Source of the DNA: Acetofilamentum sp.
GTDB lineage: Bacteria > Bacteroidota > Bacteroidia > Bacteroidales > DTU049
Direction: 5' to 3'
DNA: 7,634 nucleotides
Assembly: GCA_020720525.1 (NCBI GenBank)
Contig: DYON01000128.1
Coordinates: forward strand, 1-7,634
A model generated the notes under the pieces. That model was given only the letters and a program-made list of their open reading frames with translations. It did not search any database and was not told where the DNA came from. This document shows, in pieces, positions 1-5,800 of this stretch. The position numbers and the translations under genes are program-made. Position 1 is the first letter of the stretch, and every line of letters starts with the position of its first letter.

Positions 1-1330
1 CGCAGGCAACAACAATGGAGCCATTGTATTCCGTTATGTGTTTTACAAAGACAGTTACCGATATTCGTTCCATATCGATTTCGAAAACAGCAATAACTTC
101 ATTCCAGCTGGAACCAATCTAATGACGCTGAATTGGAATGCCGATTTAATTCGAAACGAAAAGAGTTTAGACAATGAGCGCCTTTCGTCAACTGTTTATT
201 ATTGCGATTCCGACGAAGAAGTTGATTATTTATCCGAACGCAGCGACGACGAAGAAAACCTAAAATATAGTCTCAAATGGGTATCGTTTAAGCAGCAGTT
301 TTTCTCAACATCGTTGATTGCCAGTACTAAATTCACCTCGGCCAACATCAAATCATATACGCGCGAACTTACCGATACCAACTATCTGAAAACGATGAGT
401 GCAAGTTTGAGCCTCGATTTTGTTCAGGGCAAAGACAGCAGTATTTCTTTTAGTTATTACAGCGGTCCAAACAAATACAAGACCCTTCGTGCTTATGGTC
501 TTGGACTTGAGCGTCAGATACCACTTGGGTGGAGTTTTGCTCCTCTTGCATGGATAAATCGATTTGCCGTTATTCCTGTTTTCAATTGGCTCGAAAGCTA
601 CAATCTCAACTATGGAATCATCATTTTGCTTCTCACCATTATATTGAAGCTTGTTTTGTTTCCAATTGCCATGCGAACCTACAAGAGTTCGGCAAAAATG
701 CGTATTCTTAAGCCAGAGGTTGATGCCATTGGCAAAAAGTTTCCGAAGAAGGAAGATTCCATGAAAAAGCAGCAAGCCACCATGGATTTGTACAAAAAAG
801 CTGGTGCTAGTCCCATGTCGGGATGTATTCCCATGCTTCTTCAGATGCCAATTCTTATTGCATTATTTCGCTTTTTCCCTGCATCAATCGAGTTGCGTCA
901 GCAGTCGTTTTTGTGGGCAACCGACTTATCAACATACGATTCGATTCTCGAACTTGGCTTTACCATTCCTTTTTATGGCGACCACGTGAGTCTTTTCACC
1001 TTATTGATGACCATTTCAACCATCATCTACACGCGTCTTAACGATAAAATGATGGGATCGTCGAGCACCATGCCCGGAATGAAAACGATGATGTATTTGA
1101 TGCCAATCATGTTCCTTGGTTTCTTCAACAGCTATTCTTCTGGATTGAGTTACTATTACTTATTAGCTAACCTCATCACCTTTGCACAGATTTTTGCCAT
1201 TCGATATTTCACCGACGAAGATGCATTGAGGTCAAAAATTGAAGCCAATAAGAAGAAACCTGTTAAGAAATCGAATTGGCAGAAACGTCTCGAAGATGCT
1301 GCAAAAGCGCGCAGTGCACAGAGAAAGTAG
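1..1330 (+). CDS. yidC: YidC/Oxa1 membrane protein insertase, 3' part (5' end outside window)
   Basis: YidC inserts and folds inner-membrane proteins, alone or with SecYEG. The frame is open from base 2 with no stop, so the GTG at 38 is an internal valine and not a start; 442 C-terminal residues are visible. Bacteroidota YidC is usually about 600-640 residues, so the N-terminal anchor helix and the start of the periplasmic P1 domain are missing. Counting from the codon at 2-4, residues 1 to about 170 are the beta-rich end of P1 and about 177-201 an amphipathic helix. Hydrophobic segments follow near 205-225, 274-295, 328-344, 361-383 and 384-402. Family landmarks are the SSAKM..LKP cytoplasmic loop, the GCIPMLLQMPI stretch and SSGLSYYYLLANL. 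Lys216 (codon 647-649) sits where E. coli has the groove Arg366. The last 32 residues hold 12 Lys/Arg, fitting a ribosome-contacting tail. Stop is TAG at 1328-1330. Family call is secure. Confidence 0.96.
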   Translation, partial: AGNNNGAIVFRYVFYKDSYRYSFHIDFENSNNFIPAGTNLMTLNWNADLIRNEKSLDNERLSSTVYYCDSDEEVDYLSERSDDEENLKYSLKWVSFKQQFFSTSLIASTKFTSANIKSYTRELTDTNYLKTMSASLSLDFVQGKDSSISFSYYSGPNKYKTLRAYGLGLERQIPLGWSFAPLAWINRFAVIPVFNWLESYNLNYGIIILLLTIILKLVLFPIAMRTYKSSAKMRILKPEVDAIGKKFPKKEDSMKKQQATMDLYKKAGASPMSGCIPMLLQMPILIALFRFFPASIELRQQSFLWATDLSTYDSILELGFTIPFYGDHVSLFTLLMTISTIIYTRLNDKMMGSSSTMPGMKTMMYLMPIMFLGFFNSYSSGLSYYYLLANLITFAQIFAIRYFTDEDALRSKIEANKKKPVKKSNWQKRLEDAAKARSAQRK

Positions 1331-1359
1331 TTTGCGATTTTTCCAACAAATGGGTTTTA

Positions 1360-1377
1360 CGAATCGAAACCGATTTG
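1360..1377 (+). other. Small imperfect hairpin between yidC and guaB
   Basis: CGAATCG (1360-1366) can pair with CGATTTG (1371-1377) around an AAAC loop, giving seven pairs including one G-T wobble. It lies 30 bases after the yidC stop and 53 bases before the guaB promoter element. No T-run follows it, so it is not a standard intrinsic terminator. It could be a weak 3'-end structure for the yidC transcript or chance. Nothing else is recognisable in 1331-1429. Confidence 0.25.
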
Positions 1378-1429
1378 AGACTGTATATAATTGAGCGCAG
1401 AAAACATCGTTCAATACGGTAGATATTAT

Positions 1430-1437
1430 TACTTTTG
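1430..1437 (+). promoter_or_regulatory. Probable guaB promoter (-7 element TAnnTTTG)
   Basis: TACTTTTG matches the Bacteroidota primary-sigma -7 consensus TAnnTTTG exactly and is followed by CA, as is common at such sites. Transcription would start a few bases downstream, near 1441-1444, leaving a leader of only about 10-13 bases before the guaB ATG at 1454. No clear TTTG/TTG -33 element sits at the expected distance of about 19-21 bases upstream, so the call rests on the -7 box and its position. Confidence 0.65.
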
Positions 1438-1453
1438 CAAAAAGAAACTATTC

Positions 1454-2923
1454 ATGAACGGAAAGAACATCAAATTTCTTCCGGAAGGCCTCACATACGA
1501 CGATGTATTGTTGGTTCCGGCATATAGCGAAGTATTACCCCGCGAAACAAACCTCATCACCAAGTTTACCAGAAATATTCAACTGAATGTTCCTTTGGTA
1601 TCGGCAGCAATGGATACAGTTACCGAATCGGCAATGGCAATTGCAATAGCTCAAGAAGGTGGTATAGGTGTGATACATAAAAACATGAGTATCGAGCGGC
1701 AAGCCATTGAAGTGAAAAAAGTAAAAAGGGCTGAAAATGGAATGATTATCGACCCTGTTACTATTTCGGCTAAAGAAAGCGTTGCCGATGCATTGCATTT
1801 GATGAAAGATCGAAAAATTGGCGGTATTCCTGTGGTTGACAAAGACCGAAAGCTCATTGGAATTGTAACCAACCGCGATTTGCGTTTTGAGAAAAAGCAT
1901 TATAGGCTTATAGAAGATGTAATGACAAAAGACAATTTGGTTACTGTAACCGAGTTCACCAATTTCGAAAAAGCCGAAGAAATTCTCCAAGAATATAAGA
2001 TTGAGAAACTTCCAGTGGTCGATAAAGATTACAGACTTATTGGTCTAATAACTTACCGCGACATTATTAAGATAAAAGAGCGTCCGAATGCTTGTAAAGA
2101 CAATCTTGGTCGTTTGCGTGTTGCAGCAGCAGTGGGCATATCGTCGAGTACCGAAGAGCGCGTAGCAGCACTTGTTGAGGCAGGAGTCGATGCCATTGTG
2201 ATAGATACAGCTCACGGCCACTCGCGCGGAGTACTCGAAATGGTAAAGAATATTCGAGCGAAATTCAACGAAATTCAATTGGTGGTTGGCAATATTGCCA
2301 CAGCCGAAGCAGCATTGGCACTTGCCGAAATAGGCGTAGATGCTGTAAAGGTTGGAATTGGTCCTGGCTCTATTTGCACTACGCGAGTGATTGCTGGCGT
2401 TGGTGTTCCGCAACTTTCGGCAGTTTATGATGTTTCGCAAGCTTTAAAAGGCACCGGAATTCCCATTATTGCCGACGGGGGCATTCGCTACACAGGCGAC
2501 ATCTCAAAAGCCGTTGCAGCTGGAGCTTATTCGGTGATGGCTGGGTCTCTTTTTGCTGGTGTCGATGAAAGTCCAGGCGAAACAATTCTTTTCGAGGGAC
2601 GAAAATTCAAAACCTATCGTGGCATGGGTAGTGTTGAGGCAATGCAGCAAGGCTCGAAAGACCGATATTTTCAAGATGCCGAAGACGATATCAAAAAACT
2701 GGTGCCCGAAGGAATTGTTGGTCGAATTCCATACAACGGCTCTTTGAGCGAAGTTATGCATCAACTCGTTGGTGGTTTGCGTGCTGGAATGGGCTATTGC
2801 GGAGCAAAAGACATTGAAACCATGCAAGAGTCGCAGTTTATCCGCATTACCAATTCGGGAATAATTGAAAGTCATCCACACGATGTTACAATTATTCGCG
2901 AAGCACCTAATTACAGTCGTTAA
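1454..2923 (+). CDS. guaB: Inosine-5'-monophosphate dehydrogenase
   Basis: Oxidises IMP to XMP with NAD+, the rate-limiting step of guanine nucleotide synthesis, in the cytoplasm. The ATG at 1454 gives 489 residues, the usual bacterial length, and begins 16 bases after the promoter box. The frame stays open upstream to 1391, but that part overlaps the promoter and matches nothing in the family. The TIM-barrel start is LTYDDVLLVPAYSEVLPRE (13-31). Two CBS domains fill about residues 98-155 and 158-208, each ending in an (I/L)IG(I/L)(V/I)T.RD strand. The catalytic loop GPGSICTTR places the nucleophile at Cys308. DTAHGHSRG (251-259) and ADGGIR (340-345) form NAD/IMP and phosphate contacts. The mobile-flap Arg404-Tyr405 dyad (KDRYFQ) is intact, as is EGIVGRIPYNG. 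No active-site loss is visible, so it should be an active, CBS-regulated enzyme. Stop is TAA at 2921-2923. Confidence 0.98.
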   Translation: MNGKNIKFLPEGLTYDDVLLVPAYSEVLPRETNLITKFTRNIQLNVPLVSAAMDTVTESAMAIAIAQEGGIGVIHKNMSIERQAIEVKKVKRAENGMIIDPVTISAKESVADALHLMKDRKIGGIPVVDKDRKLIGIVTNRDLRFEKKHYRLIEDVMTKDNLVTVTEFTNFEKAEEILQEYKIEKLPVVDKDYRLIGLITYRDIIKIKERPNACKDNLGRLRVAAAVGISSSTEERVAALVEAGVDAIVIDTAHGHSRGVLEMVKNIRAKFNEIQLVVGNIATAEAALALAEIGVDAVKVGIGPGSICTTRVIAGVGVPQLSAVYDVSQALKGTGIPIIADGGIRYTGDISKAVAAGAYSVMAGSLFAGVDESPGETILFEGRKFKTYRGMGSVEAMQQGSKDRYFQDAEDDIKKLVPEGIVGRIPYNGSLSEVMHQLVGGLRAGMGYCGAKDIETMQESQFIRITNSGIIESHPHDVTIIREAPNYSR

Positions 2924-2929
2924 TTTTAC

Positions 2930-2937
2930 TAATTTTG
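2930..2937 (+). promoter_or_regulatory. Possible promoter of the chaperone operon (-7 element TAnnTTTG)
   Basis: TAATTTTG matches the Bacteroidota -7 consensus TAnnTTTG. It lies seven bases after the guaB stop and 22 bases before the ATG at 2960, within the only gap between guaB and the next gene. A start near 2942-2945 would leave a leader of about 15-18 bases. The surroundings are very AT-rich, so a chance match is more likely than at 1430, and no convincing -33 element is present. If real, it separates the isomerase/SurA/MoxR genes from guaB. No terminator for guaB is visible, so read-through is also possible. Confidence 0.5.
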
Positions 2938-2959
2938 GAAATTAAAATTTGATGGAACT

Positions 2960-4942
2960 ATGAAAAAGTTGGTTTTTACATTAATTGTGTCTTTGTTTTT
3001 TGGTCAGTTTGTTTCAGGACAAAACGATCAAGTATTGCTAACCATTGGCAATGAGAAGATTACAAAATCGGAATTTCTTGCAGTTTACAACAAGAACAAC
3101 ATAAAAGAAGAGCCTCTGACCGAAAAAAATGTGAACGACTATATGGAGTTGTTTATCAACTACAAGCTCAAAGTGAAAGAAGCCGAGTCGTTGGGACTCG
3201 ACACTTCATCGGCATTTAAAAACGAGCTTGCAGGCTATCGCAAACAATTGGCTCAACCATATCTGTCGAACCGTGAAGTTACCGACCGTCTTCTTCAGGA
3301 AGCATTCGAAAGAAGTGAATGGGATTTGCGCGCATCGCATATTCTTATTCGTGTATCGCCCAATGCATCGCCAGCCGATACAATTGCAGCCTACAAAAAA
3401 GCGATGGATGTACGCAAGAAAATAGCAGGTGGAGCATCGTTTGAAGATGTTGCTTTGCGTTATAGCGAAGATGAGAGTGCCAAAGACCGCTTAGGAAAAG
3501 ATGGAAAATCGACCATTAAAGGAAATAAAGGCGATTTGGGCTTTTTTAGTGTTTTGAATCTTTATTACGAATTTGAAACCACTGCTTACAATCTCAAAGT
3601 AGGCGAGCTCAGTATGCCTGTTCGTACTCCGCTTGGATACCATATTATTAAAGTTACCGATCGTAAGCCTGCAATTGGAAAAGTGCAAGCAGCACACATT
3701 CTTGTACGTGTTTCGGACAGCAATCCCGATTCATCAAGAACTCGAATCGAAGAAGCTTACAACAAAATTTTAGCTGGTGCAAGTTTCGAAGATATTGCCA
3801 AAGAATACTCCGACGATAAGGGCTCATCAGTAAAAGGTGGCGTTTTGCCTTGGTTTGGAAGTTTTCGAATTTCGCCCGATTTTGTTTTGCCATTGTACAG
3901 CATGAATGCAGGCGAAACCACAAAACCAATACATACTGAATATGGTTGGCATATCATCAAACTGCTCGATCATAAGCCAGTAGGTAACCTTGAAGAAACT
4001 AAAAGCGACTTGAAAATGCGAATTGGACGCGACAAGCGTTCGTTTATTGCGCGCGATAAACTTGTTGCTCGTCTCAAAGTGGAATACAATTTCATCTACG
4101 ACGAAAAAGTGCTTAAAGAAATTCTTCCTTTGCTCACCGATAGCATTTACAGCGCAAGTTGGCAGGTACCAGAAAGTGCATCGCTTGCAAAAACAGTTTG
4201 TAGCATAGCCGACAAAAAATACAGCTTGGACGATTTTGCCAAATACTTGCAGACGAAACAATCGCAAATTAAAAAGGAAGACGATAGATTCACCTTTGTG
4301 AAGTTTGTTTTCAATCAGTTTAGCGAAGACATGATTGTTGAATACGAAAACAGCAAGCTCGAAAATAAATATCCTGAATTTAAAGCATTGATGAAAGAAT
4401 ACCGCGATGGTATTTTACTTTTCGATTTGATGGACAAAAATGTTTGGTCGAAAGCAGTGAAAGATACAAGTGGATTGCAGGCATATTATGAAACAATCAA
4501 ATCGAATTACCAGTACGGACAACGCGTAGAAGCATGTTTGTTTACTTGCAAAAATGCAGTTGTATCGGCAAAACTACAGAAGCTTTTGAAAAAAGCACCT
4601 AAAAAAGGTTATACACCGGAAAATATTGCATCCATGCTCAATACCGACACTGTTCCATCGGTTACCTATCAAACAATTAAGGTTGAAAAAGGTGTAAATG
4701 CATTGGTCGATCAAACTTTGTGGGAGAAAAACCACTACTCAGCTTATAGCCAAGATAATCAAACCACAACCGTATGGATTTTGAGTACACTTAATCCGGA
4801 GCCTAAGCCTCTTAGGGAAGTGAAAGGGTTGGTGACTGCCGAATATCAGAATTATCTTGAGCAGGAGTGGGTTAAATCGCTACGGAGTAAATACAGCTTC
4901 AAGATAAATGATGATGTGCTGAAAAGTATTTATTCAAAATGA
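2960..4942 (+). CDS. Periplasmic peptidylprolyl isomerase with two parvulin domains (PpiC/SurA-like)
   Basis: A 660-residue exported folding factor that should catalyse cis-trans prolyl isomerisation and/or chaperone outer-membrane and periplasmic proteins. Residues 1 to about 20 form a Sec signal peptide (MKK, hydrophobic run, then VSGQ). Residues 24-118 resemble the helical SurA N-terminal chaperone region, starting VLLTIGNEKITKSEF. Parvulin domain 1 spans about 123-233 and domain 2 about 243-337. Both keep the two core histidines (His127/His228 and His246/His331) in ASHILIR/GYHIIKV and AAHILVR/GWHIIKL. Domain 1 carries a charged, glycine-rich insert at about 172-190. Residues 375-660 match no domain I can name, although KALMKEYRDGILLFDLMD (475-492) recalls the long helix that completes the SurA core. 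The A of TGA (4940-4942) is shared with the next gene, which begins at 4939. It resembles the Bacteroidota PpiC-type protein next to SurA; ppiC or prsA would be guesses as symbols. Confidence 0.92.
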   Translation: MKKLVFTLIVSLFFGQFVSGQNDQVLLTIGNEKITKSEFLAVYNKNNIKEEPLTEKNVNDYMELFINYKLKVKEAESLGLDTSSAFKNELAGYRKQLAQPYLSNREVTDRLLQEAFERSEWDLRASHILIRVSPNASPADTIAAYKKAMDVRKKIAGGASFEDVALRYSEDESAKDRLGKDGKSTIKGNKGDLGFFSVLNLYYEFETTAYNLKVGELSMPVRTPLGYHIIKVTDRKPAIGKVQAAHILVRVSDSNPDSSRTRIEEAYNKILAGASFEDIAKEYSDDKGSSVKGGVLPWFGSFRISPDFVLPLYSMNAGETTKPIHTEYGWHIIKLLDHKPVGNLEETKSDLKMRIGRDKRSFIARDKLVARLKVEYNFIYDEKVLKEILPLLTDSIYSASWQVPESASLAKTVCSIADKKYSLDDFAKYLQTKQSQIKKEDDRFTFVKFVFNQFSEDMIVEYENSKLENKYPEFKALMKEYRDGILLFDLMDKNVWSKAVKDTSGLQAYYETIKSNYQYGQRVEACLFTCKNAVVSAKLQKLLKKAPKKGYTPENIASMLNTDTVPSVTYQTIKVEKGVNALVDQTLWEKNHYSAYSQDNQTTTVWILSTLNPEPKPLREVKGLVTAEYQNYLEQEWVKSLRSKYSFKINDDVLKSIYSK

Positions 4943-4944
4943 TG
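4939..4944 (+). other. Stop/start overlap ATGATG between the isomerase and lipoprotein genes
   Basis: Two ATG codons in tandem (4939-4941, 4942-4944) overlap the isomerase TGA at 4940-4942. Either can start the lipoprotein: the first overlaps the upstream frame by four bases (ATGA), the second by one. This arrangement usually means translational coupling by a terminating and re-initiating ribosome. No Shine-Dalgarno-like sequence precedes it, which is normal for this phylum. Both starts leave the signal peptide intact, so the choice changes only one residue. Confidence 0.6.
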
Positions 4945-5796
4945 TTGCGAAAAGTTTTTCTTCCCATTGTTGTATTGGGAATTTTGGTTATTGCAACTGC
5001 ATGTGGTAACAAAGAAAAAAACGACACTTTACTTGCGCAGGTCAATGGCGAGGAGTTGTATTTGTCGGATATATATTTCCCTGCCAACATGAGTGCCGAA
5101 GACAGTATTAGTTTTTTGCACAACATGGTGAACACATGGGTTATTCAGCAGCTCATGTATTCGGAATCGAGTGGCAAGCTCACCGATGAGCAAAAAGACG
5201 AAATAGAGAAAAAAGTTGAAAACGCCCGCAAGGTGCTTACCATCGCAGCCATCGAAGAGAGTGTGATTTCAGATTCAACTTCGGTAGCTGTTTCCGACGA
5301 TGAAATTGCTCGTTATTACACGAGCAATCCCGATGAGTTTTTGCTTCAAGAAAACATTGTAAAAGTGATGTATGTGAAGCTTCGCTCCAACCAAAAAGAA
5401 GCAGCTCAAATGAAGACTCTGCTTCAATCGGGCAAAGACAACGATCGTCGGCAATTGACCGAAATGGCAAAAAGCAGTGCTTTGAATTATTTCCTTGAAG
5501 ACAATGTTTGGTTTTATTTCAATGATATTTTGAAAGAAATTCCGATAAAAACAAGCGACCAAGCAGAATTTTTAAAAATCAATAAGTTTTACGAGCTTAC
5601 ACAGGACTCGGTAGTGTATTATGTTCGTTTCAACGGATACTTACTTTCCGAAAGCCCTTCGCCACTTGTTTTGGTTCGTGAAAGAATTGTTTCAATCCTC
5701 ACAGCGCAAAAGAAAAATCAACTTTTGAACGATTACCGAAATAAAATTTACGAAAATGCGTTGAAGGAGAAGAAAATTACACTTTACCTTGATTAA
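4939..5796 (+). CDS. SurA/PpiC-like lipoprotein with degenerate parvulin region
   Basis: A 285-residue predicted lipoprotein, probably a periplasmic chaperone without isomerase activity. The N-terminus is a lipoprotein signal: basic MMLRK, a hydrophobic run, then IATAC with Cys22 as the lipidated residue; Ala rather than Leu at -3 makes the lipobox slightly non-ideal. LLAQVNGEELYLSDI (31-45) is the opening strand-turn-helix typical of SurA N-terminal domains. A helical region follows (about 52-117), then VSDDEIARYYTSNPDEF (118-134), the linker motif that normally precedes a parvulin domain. The next stretch (about 140-234) has parvulin-like size and edge strands (VKVMYVKL, VVYYVRFNGYL). It lacks the HILI and GYHI signatures and contains no histidine; His61 is the only one in the protein. 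The C-terminal helix (245-285) matches the usual SurA_N tail. Its place between two SurA-type genes supports a shared role in outer-membrane protein transit. The family placement is by pattern only. Confidence 0.8.
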   Translation: MMLRKVFLPIVVLGILVIATACGNKEKNDTLLAQVNGEELYLSDIYFPANMSAEDSISFLHNMVNTWVIQQLMYSESSGKLTDEQKDEIEKKVENARKVLTIAAIEESVISDSTSVAVSDDEIARYYTSNPDEFLLQENIVKVMYVKLRSNQKEAAQMKTLLQSGKDNDRRQLTEMAKSSALNYFLEDNVWFYFNDILKEIPIKTSDQAEFLKINKFYELTQDSVVYYVRFNGYLLSESPSPLVLVRERIVSILTAQKKNQLLNDYRNKIYENALKEKKITLYLD

Positions 5797-5800
5797 TAAG

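Noticed and set aside
38..40. GTG as the start of the first gene
   Set aside because: The frame is open to base 2 and the preceding codons read as YidC P1-domain-like sequence, so this is an internal valine codon in a truncated gene.
353..775. Minus-strand open frames of 60-151 codons throughout, such as 353-775, 1535-1990, 3827-4267 and 7128-7574
   Set aside because: All lie opposite well-supported coding sequence, are Cys/His/Phe-rich as antisense frames tend to be, and show no recognisable domain.
1385..1390. TATAAT resembling a sigma-70 -10 box
   Set aside because: Bacteroidota primary sigma factor uses TAnnTTTG, which is present downstream at 1430; this AT-rich match has no suitable -35 partner.
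1391..1453. In-frame 21-residue N-terminal extension of guaB from a TTG codon
   Set aside because: It overlaps the promoter element at 1430-1437, and the ATG at 1454 gives the standard IMPDH N-terminus and length.
2921..2950. AATTTT repeated directly and inverted (AAAATT) around the guaB stop, suggesting a terminator or operator
   Set aside because: The stem would be only six A-T pairs and the sequence is simple AT-rich spacer, so it is not stable enough or distinctive enough to call.
5764..5769. AAGGAG as a Shine-Dalgarno sequence for surA
   Set aside because: It is about 31 bases upstream of the ATG at 5801, far beyond functional spacing, and lies in the coding sequence of the preceding gene.
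5789..5800. TTG start for surA adding four residues
   Set aside because: The ATG at 5801 gives a textbook signal peptide and avoids overlap with the upstream stop at 5794-5796.
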